From Hirundichthys speculiger (lineage: Eukaryota; Chordata; Actinopteri; Beloniformes; Exocoetidae), in NCBI GenBank assembly GCA_018398805.1, contig JAGFBZ010001170.1, positions 707,001 to 771,000 of the forward strand: DNA of 64,000 bases, given 5' to 3'. The notes below the pieces were generated by a model. It had not been told where the DNA came from, ran no database searches, and was given only the letters and a program-made list of their open reading frames with translations. This document shows, one piece after another, positions 36,922 through 48,644 of the stretch. Position numbers and translations under genes: made by a program. Every line of letters begins with the position of its first letter. Within the stretch, counting starts at the first letter, position 1.

Positions 36922-37390
36922 AATAAATGCTTTCCTGGAAGCTCACCGGCTCTATTTTCTGAGCAGTTTGTTGGAACTTCTTGGAGTACAAAAGAAATGA
37001 TTAAATCATTTGCTCCACATTAGTTAAAGCTAGTTATGTATATATCAGTGCAGAGGAGGAGGAGGAAAAAAGAGGAGGAAGCTCTACAGCACAGTCCCAG
37101 ACCAGCTGTCCATGAGAGCTGCTCTGATCTGGGTGAAAAGACGTTCCATGGCAGTTTGCAGGTACTGCAACCTGCTCTTAAAGGCAATGGCTACTGACGC
37201 ACTGATTGGTTAAACAGGTGGAACGCCCTGACCACTCCCATGCATAATGTGTGCATGACATCGTGGATTTCGCAGGTGAGATCGTGGGTTTTGGGAGGTG
37301 GAAGATTGCGTTCTTCGTGGGGGAACGCCCCTCCCAATACCTTTTATCCCTTAATAGCAGGTTTTGGAGGTTTGGCGCAAGATCGGGCCC

Positions 37391-39989
37391 AAAAGGTGTG
37401 ATGGAAAGTGAGAGCAGACTGAGGGAGAGGATGAGCTCTAGCTGGGAAGAAGTAAGACATGAAGAATTGTATATCCAGGAGCTAACAGCAACCCAGGATG
37501 TCTTTGCTACTCCCTGTACCAGTCTCTGCCAAGGTCAGAGCCCCCGTTACTGCTGCCCTGTAATCATGGCTGAAGCGCATCCACCTCTGGATCAGACTCA
37601 ATCATTGGAGTCATTGTGGTCAAAATAGAGTTTTTTATTTTTATTTTATTTTAAGTGTAGCTGCTAAAATAGACTACACTCCAACAAGCCGCCAGTTTTC
37701 TGGCGCACAAAGAAGCTGAAGTATCCCATTCCCTTTGTATTGTTTTTCACTTGAATGGCAAACTCAGCTCCATCAACCTGCCACCAGATTTAAAGTAGGT
37801 ATTAAAATAAGAAGCCAAGGGTATGAAAATATAGACCTTAAATGATTCCCGCAATGATTGTTGCAGAGGCCAGCAGTAAATCAGCTGTGCCCAGACACAT
37901 TCTACCTTCTTCATCAATCTTATTTCAGTTTTATGGATGACATTTCAAAATCGATATTGGCTCCTTACAGTCAACTCTAGACAGCAGCTATAAAGAGCAT
38001 TCATCATTAAATCTGACCATCTTCTATCTTCTCATAATACTTACAGCTCTGGGTGTGCAGTATTTGTAGTCCGTCAGGACTGCATGCAGTGTAGAGATGG
38101 CCGTACATATGTTCTGCCACATGTCAATTTATCCCATAAATACTGGGTATTTATAGGATAAATAAATCAACAGAAGCACCAACTGTGATTTTGTAGGTCT
38201 GTTGATTGTTGTTGTTGATTTTAGGTTTTTCTCTTAATTTTTGAATTCAACTGTGTTCAACATAAAACATTACATTTTCAGCAAAACTTTACACCTGGCT
38301 ACATGTCCTTATCGCTCTGTAACAGGTTACAGGTCACTTGTGCAGGTCACGTGATCAAAAGGGCGCCATTCAGACTTCTGATAGAAACCGATGTGTTATA
38401 TTGTATTTGTCCTTTCACTATTGCTCACATCCATTCTTTTTGGGAACACATGACAAAGTATTGTCTGTTTTCATTGCACATAGTCTCATTTTTCAGAACC
38501 AATGTGGCAGAAATAATCAGAATCTGTCCTGTCAAAGTAAAGAATTAAAACAGGTTTTTCTCATCCGTTACATTCGTTGCAGCAGTGAACTGCATTCTTT
38601 CTGCTTCCATTTCTCCCAGTTAAGGAGCTCCATTAGTCAATATGTGGTATCTGTTATATCTTTCATCCAATGAGGCGGACAGGCAATATTAAAAATCAAA
38701 AAAAACTCAGAAGACTGCAGATTAGATGGGCCGCAGAGTATAATTCTGATCATTTCATTTACTACAGTTACTGTAGAGAATGACATGATTAAATAGGGAA
38801 CCCTCATGAAAAAAATAATATGAGGAAAATCACACTCTGGCTCATGTCTAGGCAGTTTCCCCTCTTATGTCTCATTAACCTGAAGCAACATTAGATCCCA
38901 AATCTATCTTGACTGTTCCACCGTGTGACTGTGATTACTGTTATCCTTGTTAATTGAGTTTTAAGTGTTTGATCGATCTACTGCATGTGTCAGATATATC
39001 AGTCCTGCATGGGCTGCCAGCATCTTTTTAATTCAGGGATCATCGTATGGAAACTGAGTGGAAATTATAGAACCCACCGACACGTAATGTAGACCGCCAC
39101 AATGCATACTCAATGTGTCCGGATTTCCCACAACAAGCTTTAAAACAGCAGCAGCAAAGGAAACCATGAGGATAGGTTGAAACACACAAGTGCAGCCATC
39201 TTCTTCATATGATCCAGAGAAGGTAGCAGCTAATGGCTCTTTCATTTCATACAGCAATCACAGCCATATTATCTTTTTAGATTTGAAATAACTTGTGGTG
39301 ACACTGTGAGCATGTGACTGAACATCTTCACTTCACATGTTGACAAATAACAGTCAACGATTGTCTTGATGTGACAGTTTTTCATGCCCTTGCAGTAATA
39401 GCAGAAGAGGCTGGTGCCAGCATTAATACAGCTGCTGAAGATAACCTTCAGTCCCTGCAGAGGACTCGCACACAATTAACTGCATGTTCCGCAGCCTTAT
39501 CAGCTCCCTTTCTGCTCCCATTTTTTTTCATTACACAAATAAATGATTTAGTTGTTCTAACTTGAAAGGAAACAGATTTTGTGCCCCTCTTGTTTCTCAT
39601 GAACAAAGGGAGCGGCTGTTGAGTGTATAATGAGCCGCATCTGGCATTGGGGAGAATTTCCATCCAATTTTCAGATGATATCTTCATTTCATTTTAGCTT
39701 GTTACAGCTGAACCTACTTTTAATGACTGAATGGGCGTATATGGTGAGATTTGTGAGGAGGTGTTACCTGCAGTTATCCAGCAGGCTGATACATGGTGTT
39801 GAGGATAAATGCAGTTAACTGTGGTTCTCCCTTCTGGCTTGAGAGATCCAGAGCTGAACAGACTAGCTTTAAGCTATTACTGAGCACCTGGTATATAAAA
39901 CATACCAGAGGAAGGGTAGCAGGAGGAGCAGACTGCTAACTCACCAGTGTTGGATTATTCTATGATCTACAACATATACGAAGCTTTGG
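37391..39989. other. Intronic sequence, no gene recognised
   Basis: No repeats with clear borders and no credible coding region. Overlapping open frames at 38,303-38,673 and 39,371-39,687 lack family resemblance. Confidence 0.4.
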
Positions 39990-39997
39990 GTCCTTAT

Positions 39998-40809
39998 TAA
40001 GCATGCCACCATTCACTTAACTCACGATACAATTGGAATCACGATTCAGGGTTCACGATACGATTCGAATCACGATTTGAATCATGTACAACACAAAATT
40101 AATTTACAGGCAAATGACAGATTTTTTTATTTTTATTTTTATTTTTTTACTACACAAATCGACCCTTTTCCTTTTTAGCAATACTGTAGTGTTTTATCTT
40201 ACACTCTTTTCAAATGACAAAAATTTTTTTATCAATTCTCTTTTTTTTTTACAATACTAGTTTTTTTCTTATCCTCTAAATACCTGCATAGCAAATGACT
40301 AGAAAGAGGAAACTGTTTTATCAACTCTCAAATCTGTCAAATCCTGTTTTTGTTTTTTTTTTTTCTTTTTCTTTTTTATTACAATAGGTCTACTGCCCTT
40401 TTTTTGTCTTGTCTATTATCTTTTCTCTTTTTTCATTTACTGTCTTTGGGAAGCCAAAATTATTCCACCCCTCAGACCTGAAATTGCTCGTTGCCTCCTT
40501 AATTTCTCGCTCTCTCTTTTCATTCGCTCGTTCTCTGCTCGCTGGCTGCTGCACTGTGTTTGTAATCTGCATAGTTATGCTGCGCGGCCCGCCTTCCTGT
40601 TGTAGCTAGAGCGTTGCGCTACGTCTGATGTAGCACTTCACACGCAGCGTCACATATAGTGATTCTGAACAAGAATGTAAATTCACGAGTGCGAGTGCGC
40701 CCTCTGCTGGCCTGGAGGCCACATCGCACATGGCTTAATTTAATCGATTTGAATCGTATTTAAAAAATCAATTTAAAATCGATTTTTTTCAAAAATCGCA
40801 GCATGCATA
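39998..40809. mobile_element. hAT-type non-autonomous element
   Basis: The ends are inverted: the left reads TAAGCATGCCAC and the right, reversed, TATGCATGCTGC. They are flanked by GTCCTTAT (39,990-39,997) and GTCCTTAA (40,810-40,817), an 8-bp target duplication with one mismatch, as expected of hAT elements. Subterminal ATCG-rich words (ACGATACGATTCGAATCACG on the left, AATCGATTTGAATCG on the right) resemble hAT transposase-binding repeats. The interior is T-rich with a GC-rich patch at 40,560-40,730 and has no transposase. Confidence 0.75.
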
Positions 40810-40817
40810 GTCCTTAA

Positions 40818-43800
40818 TAATGACTATATTTGATTTAAATCTTTTACAGTAGAGAACATCAAATATGTGGTTTTCTATTAAAAGGTGGCTTCAGATTACA
40901 CAACATTAAACATCATCAGATTGTTGTGGTGTTCGGACTACACAACTTGCTGTCTTGGAAATGGGAGTCTTTTCAGTTATAGTTTGGCCTCTGATCAAAT
41001 GTTTTTCTGTGAGTTTGGCAACTTGAAATAGTGTTGTGTGAAGGCAGCTTAAGGAAACCATGTCCCTTTAAAAGGGAACATGATAAATGGACTGTACAGC
41101 CTTTATAGAACACTCAGAAGATTTAAGAAGGTTTACTTAAACATTCTTGCAGTGCTTTCCTAGTCTATAGAGGTCTATACAGATGTTTTTCTCCTAAGCC
41201 AATGCAGTGCTTTTTCCTATCATACGAACAATCACACACAGATTAATGCATCAAAGGCAACATGAGGTTTGTTGTCTTTCCCAAGGACACTTTAATATCC
41301 GGACTGTGTTGCCTGGAAATACAGAAAATGCTTCCTTTTGGGCTTGAGAGCATCTGTTTAAATGATTGAAAGATAATTGATGTCACCACCAACTCAAAAA
41401 CTCCAATATAACATAAAATCAATCACATTTTTTCATCCAGTAAGTGGTTCAGATTTGCAGGTCGCTGTGACTTGACAGACCCCGATCAGAGTAGAATAAC
41501 CAGGCTTACTCATCTTTATGCCCTTTCCATATTAACATCTTGCTGCATTTTCCACCTCAGAAATACGTGCAGCAAAGCTGTAACACCAGTTTTTAAAAGT
41601 GGCACAGCCTGCAGAAGAGAAGGATGGCGTGCCTGATTCAAACCCCTGAAACCAGCTGCTCTAGGAAAAGCAGGTGTAGAGCTGTAAATGCATTGCTGAA
41701 AAAGGAGCTGTTGAACTGTATTTCTGTGATACTTGGAGCAAAACATGCCAAAGACATTCATTAAGACCTCAGGAAAATATTTCAACTTCTGAAATAAGTC
41801 ATAATATATGTTTACTTTAATTTCCGTTGCTTCATTCTATATGAATGCCATTTTAATAGTCTCGTTTGAAAGCTGAGAGCTTTTCGCCCCACAGTCTTCA
41901 GCAGACAGCCATGTGCAGATGAGAGATTACTGTCATAGAATATCAAGTGCTGATTTACTGTTTAATAGATTCAGAGATGATACCTCCTGCTGTCCTGCCA
42001 CCTGTTCTGTCAGCTGAGAGGAGCTTCGCTACACATGCATCCATGGCTCGTTTACCAGCGTGCGGCGCTTCAAAACAAAATGCATCCCTATTAACCAGTG
42101 AAAGACTACCAGATACAGCTCAGACACATAGAACATCACACATCACATGCCGTTCACACGCTCTCTGTGAACAGCTAAAATGAGTGAGAATGAAACATCA
42201 CTTAAGAGCTTTGTCCATCCACTGCAGCGCCATCTTGTCTTCACTCCTCCATGTGTGACACTGATGGAGTGCATCTTTTTTGGCTCCTGTGTGAAAAATG
42301 AAGCCATTAGTTGTAGAGGGAGACAAGCATCTGAGGTACGTGGGCATGCGCAACCCTTCCTCTCCTCCTCCACACTCCGCGCTGGCCTTAAAAGAACAAT
42401 CCATCTTGATCAGAGTGCGGTCAGCTCGGCACTTGTACCAGGGGCGTTTTTGTTCAGCAAAGTGACAGTCTCATCACTTGGCGAGTAAACGAGCCAGAAA
42501 CAGAAAGGTGAAAGAGGTCAAAAACAGAGGATACATTCACTCTGTATTAAAGATGAACCAGTATTTTCCTCATTCTCCTCTGATCCAGATCCAGTGTCTT
42601 TAAATTGTTGCCGCCCCCTACTCACCCTGTCCTCTTTCCCCCTCCAATGTTGTGTATTTAAAATACATGGCCTTTACCGTTAACACAATCACTATAATCC
42701 GTTTTTTTTTTTTTTTTCGCAGAATTGCTCTCTCTGTCTTTCTCTCTCTCCTAACCTGCCGTCAGGCACTTCAGGGCTGTTGGCTCGTGAAGCAGAAGCT
42801 GCTGTCAGCGCTGTCTCTGGCCATGCATGCCTGTGCATGCAGCATGTTGATGCGTGTGATTGTTTGCAAAGTGTACTGCTCATTTCTAGCAGAAATACTT
42901 CAGCTTGTCCAGAGATATCAGCATCACACCTGTTCTCCTTTTCAGTCTCCAAATGTTTTCTCCTTACTGTTGGTCCAGATTTGTTCTCACACAGAAAAAG
43001 TGTATGCGTGCAAAGCAGGGGGGGAAAGCAGGCCAGAATGGACCAGAACTGCGTTCTGGTTAAAGATCCTTAGATGGAACATGGTTCCAGTTATTAAACT
43101 CACATTCAAAATCAGTCACACAAGCACTTTCAACATGGAAACACATCTGTTAACCTTATATATATTCATGAGCAGCATATTGTGTTTATTAACTGCTTCT
43201 AAAGCCCCATTCAGACAAATTCAATTCAAATGCATCCTTTCACAAGTGGCCAGCATGTAGTGAGTGTATTCACACCTGGCACCTACTTGAATGTGACCCG
43301 AGTGATCTGATCTGACTTTTCCACTCTATATGCAAATAAACTTCCATGCCATTTTTTTGTTTGCAATTAACAAATGCATTATTTTAAATCATAAAATGCA
43401 GCAGCTGTAAATACAAATAAATAAAATACTGAGGTGTTACTTGCTCCATTAACAAATATATCAACAAGTGATATAAACAACAGATTACAAATCAGGGTAT
43501 TAACAAATGGGGAAAGATATGCGGTAAACATGAAGAAGAAATCAGATGACACAAAGGTTTATTGTGATCATTTGCATGCAAAATCAAACGAGCCAATGAC
43601 ATTAGCATATCAAGAGAGCCCTGAATCTGTTTTTCAACACTTTTGTGCTCAGACGATAAAGGGAACGTAAACACAAGTGTCCCAGACCACCTTCAAAAGC
43701 ATCCTGAGTGATCAGATGTGAATCCACCCTGGAGTTTTTTTCATATCTTGCACTAGCACTGGCCAGCAGTGTCGGAACTTGCAGGATTTATCTTAATGGA

Positions 43801-44769
43801 TGCTCTGAATTGTATGTCTGTCTGTCATTACAGCCCAGAGGTGGTTAATGTGAGCGCTAGCATCTGTTATTTTCAGTTCTATGTGGCTTTAGTGTGCCGA
43901 TGTTTTTCCACAATATCCCCTAAGCAACATCTTCCATGAGTACACTGAGAAACATGATTTGGTGTATATGCAATCCCTGCACCCCAACAAACAACATATT
44001 CCTGTAAACATTCTCTGAATTTATCTTTGAAACAGCATAATGACAACCTCCAAAGGACCTTACTAAATGTACATACTCACTCATCTCTGCCTACACCAAA
44101 ACTGTAAGCAACAGAAAAAAACTACTTGCGTGAGTATCAACAGCAGATGATGTGAACTATATGAACAATTATATGCAACTTCACCCAACCGCCCCCACAT
44201 GAAGCGAAGACAAATGGTCGTACTTGCAAGAGATTAAATCTTCTTTCACCCTGATGTGAGACCCACGTGTAAAAGAATTCATCAGATCAGAGACTTCATT
44301 AATCAGCGGCCAGCTTTGTGTTAGTCATACCGAGATGTTTCATGAGAGAACATAAGAGAAAAGAAATCTATTTTTTTGTTTCATTCTCTTCCATGTGTGC
44401 CACTTGTGTTAAAAGAAAAATGTTATGGCTTTTTTTTTTTTTTTTTTCAAATTTTGACAGTTTCCTGAGGTATTATTGAAATGTCTGTAATGTGCTTTCG
44501 GAAAGAAAAAAGAAGTACCAATACAGATCCAATTTTCATTTATGTTGTTACAGCTCTGTTTATAGCAGCTGGTTTTAGGAGGTGGTAGTGACCCAGGCAA
44601 AATAATAAGGTTGTGTCATTTCAAAGCATATGTTCTCCAGCAAAAAAAAAACTTTCACAGTTACAATTCATCACTATCCTGTAATCCTATCCTATAAAAA
44701 TATTTTTTTGAAAGATTTTGCATCAGATTATTAGCAAGAAGTGAGACTTCCAATATCCATCAGACTGCT
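40818..44769. other. Intronic sequence, possible MITE at 43.2-43.7 kb
   Basis: No gene recognised. The 202-residue open frame at 42,652-43,260 begins with a poly-T-encoded Phe run and has antisense competitors, so it is not credible. Sequence around 43,195-43,735 (CCCCATTCAGACAAATTC, CACACCTGGCACCTA, GAGTGATCAGATGTGAA) recalls a common fish MITE, but I could not fix its borders. Confidence 0.35.
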
Positions 44770-44843
44770 CTGTTCATCTCTCCTTTCCTCTCACCTCTTC
44801 TCCCTGCTTAACTCTTGCCTGTCCATCATCTGTGTCTCCACAG
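44770..44843 (+). promoter_or_regulatory. srrm3: Polypyrimidine tract and 3' splice site of exon 2
   Basis: An almost uninterrupted C/T-rich run of about 70 bases ends in CCACAG at 44,838-44,843, directly before the exon that carries the SRRM-family start. This is one of the strongest acceptor sites visible in the window and supports the exon boundary. Confidence 0.8.
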
Positions 44844-45140
44844 CCTTATCTCGTCATGTACGATGCAACGAGGGTACCATCTCCTAAAGATGGTGCAAAC
44901 GGGATGGCCCAGCCCGTGGTCCCTGGTGCAGAACCGGGAACAGCTGCGGGATCAGGAGGGCCGACGTCAATGGCAGTGCTGCAGACTAAAAGTGAGGAGG
45001 GACAGCCAGGTACGGAAGGAGGAGACTAAAGTCGAACCTGTTCTGGTGAAGAAGCCGCACAGAGAGATTTTGGACCATGAGAGGAAGAGGAGGGTGGAGC
45101 TGAAATGTATGGAGCTCCAAGAGATGATGGAGGAGCAGGG
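44844..45140 (+). CDS. srrm3: srrm3 exon 2: SRRM-family start and beginning of cwf21 domain
   Basis: SRRM3 is a nuclear splicing regulator that promotes neural microexon inclusion; its N-terminal cwf21 domain docks on the spliceosome. After 12 leader bases, the ATG at 44,856 opens MYDATRVPSPKDGANG, which lines up with the SRRM2 start (M-Y-N-G...P-T-P...TNG). Further on, a second frame (codons beginning at 45,010) reads EETKVEPVLVKKPH and REILDHERKRRVELKCMELQ, the cwf21 signature, ending in EEMMEEQ. The donor GTAAGTTG at 45,141 splits a Gly codon. SRRM4 lacks cwf21, so SRRM3 fits best. The two parts are in different frames: the first meets TAA at 45,027-45,029. A short unrecognised intron (an AG at 45,008-45,009 sits exactly where the second frame begins), a one-base sequence error or a real frameshift could explain this. 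No downstream exon was recognised before 64,000. Confidence 0.8.
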
Positions 45141-45194
45141 GTAAGTTGAGAAGTAACATAGCACCTTGTTGATGAACTTGTAGAGTATGAGCAG

Positions 45195-45919
45195 TAGGCT
45201 TGGGCGATATTACGGTAATACCGTTTACTTCCGGTATTTAAAAATAGTGGCGGTATCAGTTTCAATACCGTCATTAAAAAATGCAATGAATGATTTCTGT
45301 GGTTTAAAGTTTAGTTTCTCTCCTGTATCGCTGTGTGTTCCGCTTTATTTTCCCGTTTATTCGTGTTCGCTTGCAGCTGATCTCGGTTTGACTCGTCCTG
45401 TTAAGGTACTGACGATGAAAACAACACTTCCTGAGTTTGCTGCTTCAAAATAAAAGCTTCTAATTAAACTAACAATGTTGGACTTTTATGTTGAAGAATT
45501 TATAGGAAGTGAAACGTCCGGCATCAGACACTTTACTATAAAGCGCGTTTCAGCAAACACACCTCGGCAGCAGAGAAGGAACAGTTAAAACTACAGTGAA
45601 AAGCAAGAAATACACAAATAAATAACAACTGTAGTTGAGCCAACTTTATATTGAAGCACTGAACTGCTGTTTCGAGGTAAACTCGCCTTTTTTTTCCCAG
45701 GCGCGTCAACGCTGGGAATAGTACAGCACCATAAAGCCCCGCGGCAGCGCGCCTGGGGTACATAATGGGGGGGGGGAGGGGGGGGGGGGGGTGGGTGTTT
45801 TCATGCGCGGCGTCCGCCGGCGGTGTGTGTTCGCCTTAATAGTCGCGGGAATACCGTATACCCCGGTAAAATGTGAGGGAAGTTTGACGGTATCAAAATT
45901 TGGATACCGCCCAAGCCTA
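45195..45919. mobile_element. hAT-type MITE with perfect 8-bp target duplication
   Basis: Both ends begin TAGGCTTGGGCG when read inward, and both continue into GGTAT-type words. The direct flanks are identical 8-mers, ATGAGCAG at 45,187-45,194 and 45,920-45,927, the hallmark of hAT insertion. The element is 725 bp with no transposase. It contains an extreme G run at 45,767-45,795. It lies only 54 bases downstream of the exon 2 donor, inside the putative intron 2. Confidence 0.9.
45767..45795 (+). repeat. Long G run, potential G-quadruplex
   Basis: Ten G, one A, fourteen G, one T and three G in a row on the + strand, the transcribed-RNA sense of srrm3. It satisfies simple G-quadruplex rules many times over. 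Homopolymer length may be inaccurate in the assembly. Confidence 0.85.
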
Positions 45920-46347
45920 ATGAGCAGAAATACTGAAATGACGTCAGAGGGTTTTTCACAGAGCCTACAGCAGTTAGAAAAGCTCATTCACAACACCGCT
46001 GATATTTACGCACAACAACTGAAGATGCAGCTTTGGAACAGTTTGTTATGTGGCTTGCTTCATGTTTGGATAGCTTAGATATCTCTGTAAATTGAGGTTT
46101 TCTGATGCACTCAACTAGACACTTTTTCATAAGCCTTGGATATTCACCAGGAGTTTGGCTTGTCAGTAGAGTGCCACAATGTCACAAATTCAGAAATGTA
46201 TTTTACAACAGAAAAGATTAAAATGTTTAAGGTTTAAAGACAACACAGATTACAACTAGAGGGTAGAAATATGATTATAGAAGAGAGTATTACAGGTAAT
46301 GAATAAATACAAAATCCACATCACACGGTGATGTAAGACCCCATATA

Positions 46348-46986
46348 CAGTGATCCCTTGCCAATTCGCGGATTAAGTTCCGGGGTTTTAGTTATTCGCA
46401 TATTTTTCAGTAATATATGATATAATTTTAAAAAAATTTTAAAATGCGGAAACATCACAGGATGTTGTGCGCGTTCTCTCACAGTGAAGAAATGCTGTGA
46501 GCCAGCCTGGCCCCTTTAAGAAGGTAGTCTTATGGGTAATGATGTGGCCTTATGGGTAATGTAGTGTGTGTGTCGTGCGACGGCAGAAGAAAATGGGATT
46601 AGATGAAAAGTGGAGTGAGCATAAACAGCAGCCCAGCGTGATTTACTTTAACCGACAGGAGCAGAACAATACAACCTGGGTGATGTTACAAGTTCCTGCA
46701 GTGCCAGAATAAAGTGCTCGTTCCATGCAGAGAAAACCGGACTTTTTGTTTTGTTGTTGTTAGCGTGTTAGCCACTAATTTCAAGCCAAAAATAGCACTA
46801 GCAGTTTGTTTACTACAGTTCAGAGACCAGAGGCTGTGAAGGTAACAGAAAGACCACAGGTGAGCCTTTGTCTTGTTTCGCTGCAGTACCTCGCTACTTT
46901 TTTGGGGTTTTAAACATATTTTAAACACATTATTGAGGCTCGGGGGGCGCCAGTCCCTATTAACCGTGAAAAATAAGGGATCACTG
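46348..46986. mobile_element. pogo/Tigger-like non-autonomous DNA element
   Basis: The left end reads CAGTGATCCCTTGCCAATTC and the right end AATAAGGGATCACTG, inverted over about 13 bp and flanked by TA on each side (46,346-46,347 and 46,987-46,988). CAGTGATCCCT-type termini with a TA duplication are usual for Tigger-like Tc1/mariner elements. The 639-bp interior has no recognisable transposase. Confidence 0.8.
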
Positions 46987-47560
46987 TAACGCATATTTTT
47001 CTATTTCTGTCTCAGTACCTTCATGTTCTTCCCACATTAACAGCAGCTATGGTGTTATATCAACACTAACACCTTAATAGTTTGATATTATCTAATTTTA
47101 TTTCCATATAACCTGAACTACTAATACTGGTAACATCCCTTTTGATGATTTTTAACTGCAGTACTCTGCTCTGCAGTGTGGGCTACGGTGATGGAGGGGT
47201 GATAATTTGGGGTTGGACCTTGGAACCTTGCAGTGACTGAGTCAGCGTGAGCTTCTCTGTCCACCAAAGTATCCAGTGACAAATGTGAAATCATCTGGCC
47301 TACAGCTAAGGCTTGGTGGAAATCAGGACCATTTAAAATTCACCAGCACACATTCATCAGAATGGCTGTACAATTCAAGAATCACAGTTTTAGAATGTTC
47401 ATTGATGAAAGAACTCAACAAAGTGAAATAACGTTAAAAAGAGGGAGCCACAATTTGAAACTTCCTTCTGAAAATGAGTTATTCCTGCTAAAGATGGTTC
47501 GGTGAGTTACTGACTCATTGGATGTATTCAGTTTATCACGATGCCTCTTTTTGTTAAATA

Positions 47561-47770
47561 AACTAGAAAAGCACTTGGAGAGCGCAGACCTCCGCCAAGC
47601 GCAACACTTCGCCCATATAGCGATTTACAGATTGCGATAAAATCTGCCTTCTAGATCAGATCCGGATCAGCCTTTGAAATTTAATAGAGGTTCCCATTGT
47701 CAATCCCTGAGTCAGATTTCATGAGTTTTGGGCAATAATTAACGGAGATATTGAAGATATTGAAAAACAT
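47561..47770 (+). repeat. RTE/Expander-like repeat, copy C (first half)
   Basis: Begins AACTAGAAAAGCACTTGGAG and follows copy A closely, then stops near 47,770 where a Tc1 end and a pogo-like fragment begin. Copy D at 48,124 may be an independent insertion rather than its continuation, since it restarts with the same first bases. Confidence 0.65.
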
Positions 47771-47804
47771 CGTTTTTGGCATCCAAACTGACCTAAAAGA
47801 GAAG

Positions 47805-47925
47805 CGTTTTGTCTGTTTTAATGTCAGATAGTGAGGAAAAAAAGGTTATAAGTTCTTTCAGTGTATGTAAACTTCTGGTTTCAACTGTATGTAGGATAGA
47901 GTTATTCAATTCAATTAAAAGTACA
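47805..47925 (-). repeat. Inverted Tc1 end plus LINE-like tail
   Basis: Reads as the reverse complement of 32,063-32,200. The Tc1 terminus (CTTCTGGTTTCAACTG ending at 47,887, then TA) is followed by GATAGAGTTATTCAATTCAA and TTAAAAGTAC, the same flank found beside the copies at 30,267 and 32,101. Confidence 0.75.
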
Positions 47926-48060
47926 GTGGTACCTCTATTTATGAAATTAATTGGTTCTGGAAGTAGATTCGTAACCTAAAACCTTTGTAAGTAGAGCCAC
48001 ATTTTCCATGTAAATGCCCTAATCCGTTCCGAGCACCCCAAAATTCAAACATAATTTTTT
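47924..48060 (+). repeat. pogo/Tigger-like element end
   Basis: CAGTGGTACCTCTATTTATG followed by GGTTCTGGAAGTAGATTCG and CCTAATCCGTTCCGAGCACC matches the terminus of Tigger/pogo-type elements (CAGTGGTACCTC). Only one end is present. Confidence 0.6.
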
Positions 48061-48123
48061 TTTCTTTATAAATCGTAAATAATACATGAAATGACATAAA
48101 AACCTGTAAGAAATACATGTTAG

Positions 48124-48336
48124 AACTAGAAAAGCACTCGGAGAGCGCAGACTTCCACCGAGTGCAACAATTATCGAAAATTTGAAAGTGATCCAGAATC
48201 CAGGATTTCTTCCGGATCACACCCAAAATGAAATCAGTTCTTCCTTTTCACATGTCCGACAACTCCTTAAAATTTCATCAAAATCCATCCATAACTTTTT
48301 GCCGCCAGAAAAACATAACCTCCTTGGCAAAGGTAA
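48124..48336 (+). repeat. RTE/Expander-like repeat, copy D
   Basis: Starts AACTAGAAAAGCACTCGGAG, jumps to the second half (GAAAGTGATCCAGAATCCAG) and ends ACATAACCTCCTTGGCAAAG. The middle present in copy A is deleted. Confidence 0.65.
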
Positions 48337-48644
48337 CAATAACAGTCTAATGTAGAATGTTCTTTTTTTCAGCTGAGCTTATATTTACCTCATTTCAACA
48401 CCTGAGGGGTATACTACGAAGCGAGATTAGAGGGTTAGCGAGGTATGTTGAGTCTAAAACCAGGATTTCCGGTACCACGAAGGTGGCTCTCTTTCAACCT
48501 GGCTAGATCACCATGGTAACTTACTCTTCAAACTTATCCTGGTCCGGAGCAGGTTATGTGCAGAGTTTAGGCTCAAATCGGCTCTAAAAAGCGCCGCCCT
48601 TTCACTTTCACCCAATCCCGTTGACCTGAGCGTCAGGATTGTAC

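Larger units (their letters stand above)
36094..37390. mobile_element. Palindrome-bearing DNA element with GGGCCCGATCTTGC ends
   Basis: The left end reads GGGCCCGATCTTGCACC and the right end is the inverted GGCGCAAGATCGGGCCC. A second inverted match (CAATCTTCCACCTCCCA near 36,171 and its complement near 37,289) extends the relation. The interior has a large palindrome (36,253-36,400) and is interrupted by an RTE-like copy (36,691-36,921). The direct target duplication is not clear, and no transposase is visible. The superfamily is unassigned; the structure suggests a non-autonomous cut-and-paste element. Confidence 0.7.

Noticed and set aside
42652..43260. 202-codon open frame on the + strand
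   Set aside because: Starts in a poly-T run giving a Phe string, overlaps other frames, has no recognisable domain and no splice or promoter support.
43195..43735. Possible MITE with CACACCTGG and GATCAGAT words
   Set aside because: The candidate ends are partly direct rather than inverted, and no target duplication was found, so borders cannot be supported.
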